The notes: generated from the sequence alone by a model not told the origin. 64,000 nucleotides of DNA from Primorskyibacter marinus (GCF_003313245.1 NZ_QJSD01000005.1:62001-126000); one strand, 5' to 3'. Shown: positions 53,201 through 61,789, numbered from the stretch's first letter. Translations and numbers: made by a program.

Positions 53201-54551
53201 CATCGCCGCCGATATTGACGGGCAATACGATGCCGCCAATGCGCGCGCCAACCTGACGGTGCGCGGCAATGCACCGCTGGGGCTGGTCAGCGGCCTTGCC
53301 GCCCCGAACCTGATTTCCGGCGCGGTGGATTTCGATATCGGCATCAACGGGCCACTGGCGTTGCAATCGCTGTCTGGGCGCGCGTCGCTGAGCAACGCTC
53401 AGGTGGTGGTGCCAAGTGCCGGGCTGTCGATCACCGGCATCTCTGGCGCGGCAAATCTGGGCGGTGGGCGTGCCAACCTTGATTTCAACGGCAATCTGTC
53501 CTCGGGCGGGCGGTTGCGGCTGGGCGGGGCGGTCACGCTGACGCCGTCCTATCCCGCCGATCTGGCGCTGGCGCTGGAAGGGATAGAGCTTGTCAAACCG
53601 GGGCTTTATGAAGCCGATGCCGATGGCAATATCACCATGCGCGGGCCCCTGACGGGCGGTGCCCTGATCGCAGGTGTGCTGACGCTGAATTCGGTGGAAC
53701 TGCGCGTGGCCGATACCGGCATGGGCCCATCGGGCAGCGTGTTCGGTCTGCACCATGTCAATGCGCCCCGCGACGTGCGCGCCACGCTCAATCGCGCGGG
53801 CAAGGAGGATGCCGGGGCTGGTGGAACCTCTTCCGGGACAGCCTCTGCGGGCGCGTCCTATCCGCTGGACCTGCTGATCCGCGCACCGGCAAGGATTTTC
53901 GTGCGCGGGCGCGGGTTGGACGCCGAACTGGGCGGAGAACTGCGCCTGACCGGAACCACCACGAATGTCGTGCCGCAGGGCGAATTTGATCTCGTGCGGG
54001 GCCGGTTCAATATCTTGGGAAAACGGTTGGACATAACCGAAGCATCAGCGCAGCTTCTGGGCGATTTTGATCCGTATCTGCGGGTGGTGGCAGAGACCGA
54101 CTCGGGCGATGTGACGGTGCGGTTCATCATCGAGGGGCTGGCCTCTGACCCCGAAGTCACCATCACCTCGACGCCGGAACTGCCCGAAGAGGACATCCTT
54201 GCCCAGCTTCTGTTCGGGCGTGACATGTCCGAGATTTCGGCGTTTCAAGCCTTGCAGATTGCATCGGCGATCAACACGCTTGTCGGGCGCGGGGGGGATG
54301 GCATCATGGACCGGCTGCGAATGGGCTTTGGCGTTGATGATCTGGACGTGACCACCGACGAAGAGGGCAATGCCGGGCTGCGATTGGGCAAGTATATCTC
54401 GGAAAACATCTACACGGATGTGACGGTCGATGCGTCGGGCGGCAGCGAGGTGAACCTGAACCTCACCATAACCCCGTCCATTACCGCGCGGGGCAGCGTG
54501 TCGTCGGATGGCGATACCGGGTTGGGTATCTATTTCGAGAGGGATTACTGA
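50259..54551 (+). CDS. tamB: Inner-membrane-anchored translocation and assembly module protein TamB
   Basis: 1430 residues. The N-terminal signal/anchor is MKHLTCILVILAGLMLP. A very long stretch of beta-strand repeats follows (AsmA/TamB-like bridge), closing with the DUF490 domain (LLGDFDPYLRVVAETDSGDVT, ELPEEDILAQLLFGRDMSEI) and an aromatic C-terminus. It spans the periplasm as a groove for lipid or protein transfer to TamA. TTG start at 50259 overlaps the tamA stop by four bases. Residues about 530-1040 contain three copies of a 170-residue unit. Confidence 0.94.
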   Translation: MKHLTCILVILAGLMLPMAATAQTQEEDRGYLQGLLEDNLSSAGRSVRIVGFEGALSSTATIEEMTIADDQGVWITVRGIVLDWKRSALLRGAVVVEEFSATEIDLDRLPVSTGPDVPAPEATPFVLPDLPVSINIGKIAAERVRLGPTVLGREVVATLEGSAQLADGEGEATLTAQGTEGTDIALNLAGSYANETRNLTLDLSVEEGEDGLVATLIGLPQTPDLALTVQGDGPLDAFGAEIALETDSEPRLEGTVTLSRVEGDTPSETGRRFAAQLGGDIRPLLQPDYRDFVGADLSLDASGVSYENGRLELTELDVQAQTVSVVGSAALGTDKWPERFDLEARIASEDGAPVLLAIPGDRTEVGSAQMRLQFDSAQSDVWQARIAADRFARPDLTAEAFVLAGEGTLRRGEGTALGQVLGDLNLRIGGLGFSDEALAAAVGSDLTGDVSFDYTEGNPLNLSTIRLSGADYRLNGDATVATVEGAVETDISGNIALSANDLGRFAPLAGQPLKGAAQLQIAGRVSAISRGFNLTANGTTTDLALGQENFDRLFAGEAALSLDAVRDEGGVTLNKFSIDANGTKLEASGTLATGDSAGEFSLVTANAGLIEPRLQGSARLLGTFNQTGDNWDFDVDGAGPGDATIAAKGRAETLNGALVALSGDGELQAGDLAAFAEIAGRPLAGAASLTVNGRFEPETQHFNVEANGTTRNLAIGQENFDRLFAGPATLAVVARQDETGLALESAKIDADGLRLDADGTLIDGNSAGRFTLIAPDASRLDGQLRGAARINGTVTQTGDDWVFDVNGDGPGAAQLSARGSAVTDELALVSVTAEGSAQVQDLSAYAQIAGRPIGGGVQLEGSGSYQASGDLNATASVVGQSLRTGIAEADKLLVGRSTFETTLRRESGTFVFDQLEIATPELTADLTGSQSAERSRLRFSAALRDIGLYAADFSGRATASGLISASGGPYTVDVSATGPGGIAADIDGQYDAANARANLTVRGNAPLGLVSGLAAPNLISGAVDFDIGINGPLALQSLSGRASLSNAQVVVPSAGLSITGISGAANLGGGRANLDFNGNLSSGGRLRLGGAVTLTPSYPADLALALEGIELVKPGLYEADADGNITMRGPLTGGALIAGVLTLNSVELRVADTGMGPSGSVFGLHHVNAPRDVRATLNRAGKEDAGAGGTSSGTASAGASYPLDLLIRAPARIFVRGRGLDAELGGELRLTGTTTNVVPQGEFDLVRGRFNILGKRLDITEASAQLLGDFDPYLRVVAETDSGDVTVRFIIEGLASDPEVTITSTPELPEEDILAQLLFGRDMSEISAFQALQIASAINTLVGRGGDGIMDRLRMGFGVDDLDVTTDEEGNAGLRLGKYISENIYTDVTVDASGGSEVNLNLTITPSITARGSVSSDGDTGLGIYFERDY
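51894..51922 (+). repeat. 29-base exact repeat inside tamB, copy 1
   Basis: Begins GGGCAGGAGAATTTCGACC and encodes GQENFDRLFA. An identical copy lies 510 bases downstream, marking a 170-residue internal duplication. Confidence 0.85.
52404..52432 (+). repeat. 29-base exact repeat inside tamB, copy 2
   Basis: Second identical copy, encoding GQENFDRLFA in the same frame as copy 1. A decayed third unit (EADKLLVGRST) stands another 170 residues on. Confidence 0.85.
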
Positions 54552-54855
54552 CGTTTAGCGTCAGTCCGGTCGCGGGGCCGCGCTGCTTGCCGGCAACTTG
54601 GGTGCAATTTATCGGAAGAGAGACGGCAGAGCAAAGCGGCCCGCCTGGCCCTGGACCCTTATCCGTTGTCATCGTCGCGCGCCAAGGCGCTTCTTCGCGC
54701 AACAATGTCTGGCTGATGATCTGCATCGCCCGTTCAAGCAGTAAACGGGGCTTGGCATGTGAGCGACGCAATTTTGGCGCTTGGTCCCGAAAAGCAAAAC
54801 GGGCCGATGATGCGGCCCGTTTTGAAGTCTTTGCTCAGATTGACAGAGCTTGGAT
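54552..54855. other. Intergenic region between convergent tamB and the VPLPA-CTERM gene
   Basis: 304 bases. A 7-base-pair hairpin (ACTGACG/CGTCAGT, 54547-54565) covers the tamB stop codon, and the terminator of the minus-strand gene lies at 54796-54823. Nothing else recognisable; short frames here carry no domain. Confidence 0.6.
54796..54823 (-). terminator. Rho-independent terminator of the VPLPA-CTERM gene
   Basis: AAAACGGGCCG pairs with CGGCCCGTTTT (54796-54806 with 54813-54823), an 11-base-pair perfect stem with loop ATGATG. The A/T base of the stem gives a T-run on the minus-strand transcript. Confidence 0.85.
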
Positions 54856-55461
54856 TTAGCTGGCTTTCTTACGACGACGCGCCGCAGCAAGACCACCCAG
54901 ACCGGCAACCAGAAGAAGGCCGCTGGCCGGCAGCGGAACTGGCGAAATCGATTCGGATACATAAGTTGCGGTCAACCGAATGGTGGCACCATTCTCGTCG
55001 CCGGGATTTGTGCTCCACCAGTTGCCGCGGTTGAACGTCGCATCGCTGAGTTCCAGATCCAACTGTCCGCCATTGCCAAACGCCAGGCTGATCGGGCCAC
55101 CCCAGCTAACCGAGCCACTCTGGTAAAAACCAGTGAAAGAGCGGTTGCCAATGGACGAGCCACCAAGGGTGCCGCTGACTGCTGGCGATGTGAAGTCGAA
55201 ATCCGCAATGATGGATTGCGCGACAGTGTCATCGCTACCAACGGAGTTTTCGTCAGTCCAGATGTCGAACAGGTCGAACGTGATGCTGTCACCAACGTCA
55301 AGGTCGAAGCTGCCAGTGTGCGACATCGGATCGGCGTTCACAACAAGGCCGGGATCCGAAAACGCGTCACCCGAAAGCGCAAAGCTACCGGAGAAAGTCG
55401 CGGCGTATGCACCAGTCGTCATCAATGCCGAAACGGCCGCAGCCGCTAGAAATTTTCCCAT
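54856..55461 (-). CDS. Secreted protein with VPLPA-CTERM sorting signal
   Basis: 201 residues. A signal peptide (MGKFLAAAAVSALMTTGAYA) leads into a Gly/Ser/Asp-rich beta-type body without cysteine. The C-terminal tripartite signal consists of VPLPASG, a hydrophobic segment LLLVAGLGGLAA, and a basic RRRKKAS end. This matches the VPLPA branch of the PEP-CTERM sorting family, in which an exosortase-type enzyme cleaves and anchors or releases the protein. The body does not resemble a family I know. No exosortase gene is in the window. Confidence 0.88.
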   Translation of the reverse strand: MGKFLAAAAVSALMTTGAYAATFSGSFALSGDAFSDPGLVVNADPMSHTGSFDLDVGDSITFDLFDIWTDENSVGSDDTVAQSIIADFDFTSPAVSGTLGGSSIGNRSFTGFYQSGSVSWGGPISLAFGNGGQLDLELSDATFNRGNWWSTNPGDENGATIRLTATYVSESISPVPLPASGLLLVAGLGGLAAARRRKKAS

Positions 55462-55833
55462 AAACTCAATCTCCTATTACAACAATAAGCGCCACATACC
55501 GTTTTCCCCAAATGCGGCGCACCCCAACCCTAGGCCTTTTTAGGCCAAATGATCGTATACGTTAATTATTCGATAAGATCAATTCAGTCAAGTTATACTC
55601 AATTCTGCGTGATGAGGTTTCTAAAGATGGTTAACGCATATGAGCACCGGCAATCGTATCTTGGGCCGGCCTGATTTTGACAGGTCCGGATGGGGATTGC
55701 CGCTTTTGATGTGGGTTGCGGCACCCCCCAAACGTTGAAATCAATACCGACGGCGTGGACCTCTCATCCCGGTGGTTTGTCGATATAGTCGCGACGATTC
55801 CGGCCGTTTTCTTACCTGCAAACGCCTTTCGAC
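55462..55833. other. Intergenic region upstream of the VPLPA-CTERM gene
   Basis: 372 bases, AT-richer than its surroundings between about 55550 and 55640. It must hold the promoter of the VPLPA-CTERM gene. On the minus strand TTGATC and TATACG stand 17 bases apart (55551-55579), a modest sigma-70-like candidate. A small hairpin GGCCT/AGGCC lies at 55533-55546. Confidence 0.45.
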
Positions 55834-56415
55834 CTAATACGGGTTTTTCGGTGACCGGTCGTCGGACAGGGAACTGTGTCTGCGCGTGGTCAGTGCCTCG
55901 ATCGCGTCGGCAAGGTGAATGCGGTCGATATGGTGATCGCCGCGGGCCACGCGGATCCGGTGCGCCTCGATCATCACATCGGCATGGCGACAGCCTTCCG
56001 GCGGCTCAAACCGGTAAGAGGCCAGCTCGATCAGCAGGCCCATCGGATCCTTGAAATAGATCGAATCCATAAAGCCGCGATCCTTCGGGCCGGAATGGCG
56101 AATGCCGCGCTCGTCCAGCCGCTCTACCGCCTGCCAAAACGTCGCCTGACTGACCGAAAAGGCCAGGTGATGCACGCAACCGGGATCCGTCGGGGTGCGG
56201 CTGCGCTGGGGTTTGCGGCTTTCATTGGTAAAGACCGTGATAAGCCGACCGTCACCGGGGTCAAAGTAGATATGCCCTTCATCCGGGTCATCCAGATTGG
56301 GCTGGTCGAAGACAAACGGCATCCCCAGCAGCCCTTCCCAGAAATCAATCGAGGTTTGCCGGTCGGCCCCCACAAGGGTGATGTGATGCACGCCCTGACT
56401 TTGTAATTTCCGCAT
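55834..56415 (-). CDS. VOC-superfamily (glyoxalase/ring-cleavage dioxygenase-like) protein
   Basis: 193 residues with paired VOC modules: GVHHITLVGADRQTSIDFWEGLLGM carries the first metal-ligand His, and GCVHHLAFSV starts the second module, with YFKDPMGLLIELA supplying the Glu. Enzymes with this layout cleave C-C bonds or isomerise small molecules with a divalent metal. The C-terminal 60 residues (DVMIEAHRIRVARGDHHIDR) are an extension beyond the fold. AAGGA lies upstream of ATG 56415. Divergent from the kinase/capsule fusion gene. Confidence 0.82.
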   Translation of the reverse strand: MRKLQSQGVHHITLVGADRQTSIDFWEGLLGMPFVFDQPNLDDPDEGHIYFDPGDGRLITVFTNESRKPQRSRTPTDPGCVHHLAFSVSQATFWQAVERLDERGIRHSGPKDRGFMDSIYFKDPMGLLIELASYRFEPPEGCRHADVMIEAHRIRVARGDHHIDRIHLADAIEALTTRRHSSLSDDRSPKNPY

Positions 56416-56613
56416 CTGCACATTCCTTTTTTGCTTTGACAAAGAGTGTAGGTCCGGCTGGCGCGGATCAAGAGCGAAGAGCACCTAGTACATGAACCGG
56501 CACTGTGCGGCCCCGCACAGAGGCCGCAGGGATCGTGCCGTTTGCCAAATGCGCGCAATCCTTGCAGCATGGCGTGCGGGGCATCGCATCAGCGCAGAGG
56601 CAATGGGAACCAC

Positions 56614-58539
56614 ATGAGGCCTGGCAGGCAGCTTTCCGAACTTGAAATCCAGTCCGAACGGGCCTTTGGCAATGTCGCCAGCGGCGCTGGCCTGTCGCGC
56701 ACTGGCTGGACATTGACACGTCTGTCAAAACGCGACGATCCGACAATCTCTCGGATCAGCTATTTGGCAGAGCATAAAGATTGCGGGCCTTTTACCTATA
56801 AATTCCAATTGCGCCCGTCGGAGCCGCACGGATTTGCGGCAGAATACGCAATGCAGTCCACGGCGTTCGATTTGTTTCCGCATTCGGATGATCTGACCGT
56901 GCCCAAACCGGTTTATCTTGATGCCGACAATCAGGCGAGCCTGATGACATTTATTGAAGGTCGCCCGCTTTCCGAATTCATGCGTGAGGCGAGTTTCGAT
57001 CGCGCCGCACAATTGGTATTTCTAGAACATGCCGGTCGCTGGCTGGATGCCTACCACCGTGCCGGGGGTGCCGAAACGCGCGGGTTTCAGCCGCAACACA
57101 CCGTCGGCTATTACGAAAAACTGCGCGACCAGATTGCCTCTGGCGAGATGAAGGTCGCGGCCAAGCCACTGTTCCTGAAGGGGATCGACAAGCTGGCGCA
57201 GCTGGCACCCGCCTTTCAAGGGCGCGAAACCGTGTCGGCCGTTCAACACGGCGATTTCCACATGCGCAACCTGATCTTTGACGGGCACCGGATGGCCTGT
57301 ATCGACTTTTCAAAGGATCAGCGCGCGCCGGTCGGGTTCGACATTGGCAAGATCCTTCTGGATTATACGTCGATCCTGCGCAGCGAAGTGGATTTGCGGC
57401 CCGGTCAGGTCATTCCCGATGACGCGATGGAGGCGTTCTTTCGCGGCTATATGCTGGTGGGCCAAGACGATCCCAGCGTCGAATTTTTGCTTTACGCCCG
57501 GATATTGGCGACGCTTGTTCACGTTCCGCAAAAGCAAAGCGACCGGACGGACGCCAAGCAACGCACCTTGGTCAGATTGCGCCCCATCGCCCAAAAGGCC
57601 TTCGACTTCGGCGCGAAGAACAGACCCAAGCGCGCCAGGCCTGGCATTCGCCTTTATCTGACAAGCAAAAGCCTTCAGCGCGCCCGTAACGGCGAACATG
57701 AGGTATTCAACGCGATCCAGGAGGTCGGTCGCCGGACCGGGACAGAAGTCACCCTGTCGCGAAATGCCCCCAAGCACCGGCAATCGGCTGACACGGCCGA
57801 GATGAGCCTTGTTCATATGTCCGAACCGATTGGCCGCAACGGGCTGGTCTTTCGGCGGCTTTATGCGGGCTCGTTCTGGCAGTTCGAACGCTGCGCGGCG
57901 CGCTGGCAATGGCAAAGCGCCAAGGCACGGTTCGATCCCGGCGAGATTGATGCCGCCGCAGCGGCGACGTTTTTTGACGACTGGCAGGAAAGGCTATTCG
58001 GGCGATGTGCAAGGCAGGCGTCGCGCGACGGTTTCATCTACATGCCCTTGCAGGGAAGGGTGATGCAGCATCGCTCCTTTCAAAGCACCTCTCCGATCAG
58101 GATGATTGAAGAGACGCTGCAAAACAGCGATTTGCCCATTGTCGCAACCCTGCATCCGAATGAGAGCTACAGCGACGCAGAGCAAGAGGCGCTTGGGGCC
58201 CTTCAGGTGCAATATCCGCGTTTCAGGGTGCAAGATATGGCGATGGAGCAGGCTCTGGCGACCTGCGATCTTGTCGTGACGCAGAATTCCAGTGCGGCCT
58301 TTCATGCGATGTTCTTTGGCAAGCCGTCGGTCTTGTTTGCCGGGGTGGACTTCCATCATATCTGCGCCAACGTGCCGAAGATCGGCGTGGCCGAAGCGTT
58401 TGCGCAGGCGAAGGTGACGCAGCCGGAATTTGCAAAATATATCTACTGGTTCTGGAAGGTGAACGCGATTGACCTGGAGGACGACGCGTCCATCGAAAGG
58501 CTGATTTCCCGTCTGAACGCTTTGGGTTGGAAAGTTTGA
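56614..58539 (+). CDS. Fusion of an APH/choline-kinase-like domain to a capsule-biosynthesis-like domain
   Basis: 641 residues. The N-terminal part (to about 330) is a small-molecule kinase fold of the aminoglycoside/choline kinase type: a Brenner-like motif HGDFHMRNL (residues 212-220, with Asp214 and Asn219) and the metal-binding IDFSKDQRAPVGFDIGKIL (Asp231, Asp243). After a basic linker (about 330-400) the C-terminal part resembles the KpsC/KpsS capsule family: FIYMPLQ (474-480), LHPNESYSDAEQ (513-524), CDLVVTQNSSAAF (551-563) and DFHHI. I do not know this combination as a described protein. It may phosphorylate and then use or export a surface-glycan precursor. ATG 56614 has GGGA upstream. 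Confidence 0.75.
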   Translation: MRPGRQLSELEIQSERAFGNVASGAGLSRTGWTLTRLSKRDDPTISRISYLAEHKDCGPFTYKFQLRPSEPHGFAAEYAMQSTAFDLFPHSDDLTVPKPVYLDADNQASLMTFIEGRPLSEFMREASFDRAAQLVFLEHAGRWLDAYHRAGGAETRGFQPQHTVGYYEKLRDQIASGEMKVAAKPLFLKGIDKLAQLAPAFQGRETVSAVQHGDFHMRNLIFDGHRMACIDFSKDQRAPVGFDIGKILLDYTSILRSEVDLRPGQVIPDDAMEAFFRGYMLVGQDDPSVEFLLYARILATLVHVPQKQSDRTDAKQRTLVRLRPIAQKAFDFGAKNRPKRARPGIRLYLTSKSLQRARNGEHEVFNAIQEVGRRTGTEVTLSRNAPKHRQSADTAEMSLVHMSEPIGRNGLVFRRLYAGSFWQFERCAARWQWQSAKARFDPGEIDAAAAATFFDDWQERLFGRCARQASRDGFIYMPLQGRVMQHRSFQSTSPIRMIEETLQNSDLPIVATLHPNESYSDAEQEALGALQVQYPRFRVQDMAMEQALATCDLVVTQNSSAAFHAMFFGKPSVLFAGVDFHHICANVPKIGVAEAFAQAKVTQPEFAKYIYWFWKVNAIDLEDDASIERLISRLNALGWKV

Positions 58540-58806
58540 CACGCAGGGACGGCAGGCGCCCGAGACACGGCATGTTATTGAAAACACGCACGGCCGGATT
58601 CTACGGGGATCATTCGATGGATCTCAGACGCAAGATCTGCCGAGGCGGGCACCGCGATGCGCTGGCGGCATCGGCATGCAGCGTGTTGCCCGGACGTGGC
58701 CGCCCCACAGCTTCTGGTCCGAAACTCCGCACGTCTTCGGGAACTTGGCTTTTCGCGCACCGCGCGGCATGGTCCCCATGTCTGAACCGAAGGTGCAGGA
58801 GGCCGC

Positions 58807-59739
58807 ATGACATCCCAAGATACACAGCCCGAGACCACGCATTCCGCCGAGGATGATCCGCGCAATCGTGACATCCTGATTTATGTCGACGGTGCGTTGA
58901 AACATCGCGACGAGGCCAAGGTCTCGGTCTATGACAGCGGCTTCATGCTGGGTGACGGGATGTGGGAAGGGCTGCGGCTGTATAATGGCAAATGGGCGTT
59001 TCTGGACGATCACATGGACCGGCTTTACGAGTCCTGCAAAGCCGTTGCGCTGGACATCGGGCTAAGCCGAACAGAACTGGTCGCAGCACTGGAAAAGACA
59101 CGCGTTGCCAACAAGATGATCCATGATGTGCATTGCCGTCTTATGGTCACGCGCGGCGTCAAGGTGCGCCCGTTCCAGCACCCGTCGCTGTCGCGCAGCG
59201 GGCCAACGATCGTCATCATCATGGAGCATTCGAAACCGGTCGATACGTTGCAGTCCAAAGGTATCCGGCTGGCCACTGTCCCGCAGGTGCGCGGATTGCC
59301 GATGAGCCAGGACGCGAAGTACAATTCCCATTCAAAGCTGAACTGCGTGATTGCTTGCCTTCAGGCTGAACAGGCGGGCGCGGATGAAGGGTTGATGCTG
59401 GACCCGCATGGGTTTGTGAACACCACCAATGCCTGCAACTTCTTCATCGTCCGCAAGGGCGAGGTTTGGACCTCGACCGGCGACTATTGCATGAACGGCG
59501 TGACGCGCCGCAAGGTCATAGAACTGTGTCGCCAGGACGGCATTCCGGTGTTCGAGCGCAATTACTCGCTGGTTGATGCCTATGGCGCGGACGAGGCGTT
59601 TCTGACCGGCACATTCGGCGCGCAGACGCCTGTGGCGGAAATTGACGGGCGCAGCATCGGAACGGATGGCGGACGCGGACCGGTCTTTGCCCGTATTCGT
59701 GCGTTATACAAGACGTTGGTCGCGGAGACGACGCAATAG
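58807..59739 (+). CDS. Class IV PLP aminotransferase (branched-chain/D-amino acid type)
   Basis: 310 residues of fold-type IV. VYDSGFMLGDGMWEGLRLY matches the N-terminal substrate-side block, the likely Schiff-base Lys is Lys177 in KYNSHSKLN, and EGLMLDPHGFVNTTNACNFF is the phosphate-side block. The subfamily could be branched-chain, D-amino acid or a related transaminase; the FVNTTNACN wording differs from textbook E-x-S-x-x-N. An unusual acidic/Thr N-terminal extension of about 20 residues precedes the fold. GGAGG lies upstream of the ATG. Confidence 0.85.
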   Translation: MTSQDTQPETTHSAEDDPRNRDILIYVDGALKHRDEAKVSVYDSGFMLGDGMWEGLRLYNGKWAFLDDHMDRLYESCKAVALDIGLSRTELVAALEKTRVANKMIHDVHCRLMVTRGVKVRPFQHPSLSRSGPTIVIIMEHSKPVDTLQSKGIRLATVPQVRGLPMSQDAKYNSHSKLNCVIACLQAEQAGADEGLMLDPHGFVNTTNACNFFIVRKGEVWTSTGDYCMNGVTRRKVIELCRQDGIPVFERNYSLVDAYGADEAFLTGTFGAQTPVAEIDGRSIGTDGGRGPVFARIRALYKTLVAETTQ

Positions 59740-60126
59740 GGCCTGCGCCTTGTCAATTGGCGCATCGAGCGTGGGATTACCGACCTGCCCGATTTTCCAG
59801 ATGCCGGGCGCGGAAACGATGGCAAATCTCAACGTAAGGCGGATGTTGACGGGATTCTTTGCAGATTGACGCGCCGCAAAGCTTGCGGCGCCAGAGACAA
59901 ATGTATTTCATGTTGCATCAGAGGGCGTTCGATCTGTCCGGTCGCATCTGCGAAAACGGATCGGCGATCTGCTGATATGGTGAAAGGGCCGGGTGCCATG
60001 GGCGCGTTCGCGCAAATCACCGGCGGCGGATTGGACGTCTGACAAAACTTGCCGCCGGGGAGGGCGGATTGAAAATTCCACCCCTTCGTGCGGAGAGACC
60101 AAGAGACTAAAACTGGGAGACTGAAA
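59740..60126. other. Intergenic region upstream of dppA
   Basis: 387 bases. Right after the aminotransferase stop, TGCGCC/GGCGCA (59744-59749 with 59759-59764) can form a weak hairpin. The stretch should contain the promoter of the dipeptide transporter operon. I see no confident -35/-10 pair, and short frames look like chance. Confidence 0.5.
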
Positions 60127-61722
60127 ATGACACTCAAACGACTTATGGTTTCGGCAGGGATTGCGGCCATGTTGGCCGGGTCCGCCGCGGCCCAGCAAAC
60201 GCTGGTCTATTGCTCCGAAGGATCGCCCGAGGGCTTTGACCCGGCGCTCTTCACTTCGGGCACGACATTCGATGCCTCGTCGCACCCGGTCTACAACCGT
60301 CTGGCAGAGTTCAAGACCGGCACGACCGAAGTTGTTCCGGGTCTGGCCGAAAGCTGGGAAGCGTCCGAGGACGGCCTTGAATACACCTTCCATCTGCGGC
60401 CGGGTGTCAAGTTCCATTCCAATGACAACTTTACGCCGTCGCGCGATTTCAACGCGGATGACGTGATCTTTTCGTTCGAGCGTCAGCGTCTGGAAGATCA
60501 CCCCTTTCACAGCGCCTCGGGCGGTTCCTGGGAATATTTCCAGTCCATGTCGATGCCTGACCTGATCTCCTCGGTCGAAAAGGTCGATGACATGACGGTC
60601 AAATTCGTTCTGTCCCGCCCCGAAGCGCCGTTCATCGCGAATCTGGCAATGGATTTCGCCTCGATCCTGTCAGCGGAATATGCCGATGCGATGATGGAGG
60701 CCGGCACGCCCGAAATGCTGAATCAGGCACCTGTCGGCACCGGCCCGTTCAGCTTTGTCGCCTATCAGAAAGATGCGGTGATCCGTTACGCCAAGAACCC
60801 CGATTACTGGGCCGACGGTCTGCCCAAGGTCGACAATCTGGTCTTCGCCATCACCCCCGATGCTTCGGTCCGCTACCAGAAGCTTCAGGCGGGCGAGTGC
60901 CACATCATGCCCTATCCGAACCCGGCTGACATTCAGGCGATGCAGGATGACGAAGCCGTCACCGTCGCACAGCAGGAAGGCCTGAACGTTGGCTATCTGG
61001 CCTATAACACCACCGTTGCGCCTTTTGACAATCCGAAGGTCCGCAAGGCGCTGAACATGGCGATCGACAAGCAGGCGATCATCGACGTGGTGTTCCAGGG
61101 ATCCGGCCAGATTGCCAAGAACCCGATTCCGCCGACCATGTGGTCCTATAATGACGCGGTCGAGGATGACGCCTTCGATCCCGAGGCCGCCAAGGAGATG
61201 CTGGAAGCAGAAGGCGTGTCCGATCTGTCGATGAAGATCTGGGCGATGCCGGTGCAGCGTCCCTACAACCCGAACGCCCGCCGCATGGCTGAATTGATGC
61301 AGGCCGATTTTGGCAAGATCGGTGTGGATGTGGAAATCGTGTCCTACGAATGGGGCGAATATCTGGAGCGTTCGCGCGCACTGGACCGCGACGGCGCGGT
61401 TCTGCTGGGCTGGACCGGCGACAATGGCGATCCCGACAACTTCCTTGCGGTCCTGCTGGGCTGTGACGGGGTCGAGGCCTCCAACCGGGCGCAATGGTGC
61501 AATCAGCCCTTCGAGGACCTGATTCAGGAAGCCAAAACCGTGACCGACCCGGCAGAGCGTACGCGCCTGTACGAAGAGGCGCAGGTTGTCTTCAAGGAAC
61601 AGGCCCCATGGGCCACGATTGCACACTCGGTTGTCTTCATGCCGATGCGTCCCGAAGTCGAAGGCTACAAGGTGCATCCTCTGGGCGGCCACATCTTTAC
61701 GGATGTGAGCCTCGCCGAGTAA
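60127..61722 (+). CDS. dppA: Dipeptide-type ABC transporter periplasmic binding protein
   Basis: 531 residues, solute-binding family 5. Signal peptide MTLKRLMVSAGIAAMLAG, mature start LVYCSEGSPEGFDPAL with the DppA-type Cys, then VYNRLAEFKTGTTEVVPGLAESW and WTGDNGDPDNFLAVLLGC. These wordings match dipeptide/haem-binding DppA rather than OppA. I chose ATG 60127 at the signal peptide with GGGAG upstream; the frame is open 13 codons further. Delivers di- or tripeptides to the permeases encoded downstream. Confidence 0.92.
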   Translation: MTLKRLMVSAGIAAMLAGSAAAQQTLVYCSEGSPEGFDPALFTSGTTFDASSHPVYNRLAEFKTGTTEVVPGLAESWEASEDGLEYTFHLRPGVKFHSNDNFTPSRDFNADDVIFSFERQRLEDHPFHSASGGSWEYFQSMSMPDLISSVEKVDDMTVKFVLSRPEAPFIANLAMDFASILSAEYADAMMEAGTPEMLNQAPVGTGPFSFVAYQKDAVIRYAKNPDYWADGLPKVDNLVFAITPDASVRYQKLQAGECHIMPYPNPADIQAMQDDEAVTVAQQEGLNVGYLAYNTTVAPFDNPKVRKALNMAIDKQAIIDVVFQGSGQIAKNPIPPTMWSYNDAVEDDAFDPEAAKEMLEAEGVSDLSMKIWAMPVQRPYNPNARRMAELMQADFGKIGVDVEIVSYEWGEYLERSRALDRDGAVLLGWTGDNGDPDNFLAVLLGCDGVEASNRAQWCNQPFEDLIQEAKTVTDPAERTRLYEEAQVVFKEQAPWATIAHSVVFMPMRPEVEGYKVHPLGGHIFTDVSLAE

Positions 61723-61742
61723 GGCCCTGTTTCCAATGAAAG

Positions 61743-61768
61743 GGAAGGGGCCGTGCGCGGCCCTTTCC
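61743..61768 (+). terminator. Stem-loop between dppA and the M24 peptidase gene
   Basis: GGAAGGGGCCG pairs with CGGCCCTTTCC (61743-61753 with 61758-61768), eleven pairs including one G-T, loop TGCG. Probably a partial terminator or processing element leaving more dppA mRNA than downstream message. Confidence 0.65.
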
Positions 61769-61789
61769 GCCACCTGAAAAGGCAGCTTT

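Noticed and set aside
60095-60126. Repeated GAGAC blocks just before dppA
   Set aside because: Three short A/G-rich similarities around the ribosome-binding site; too short and low in complexity to call an operator.
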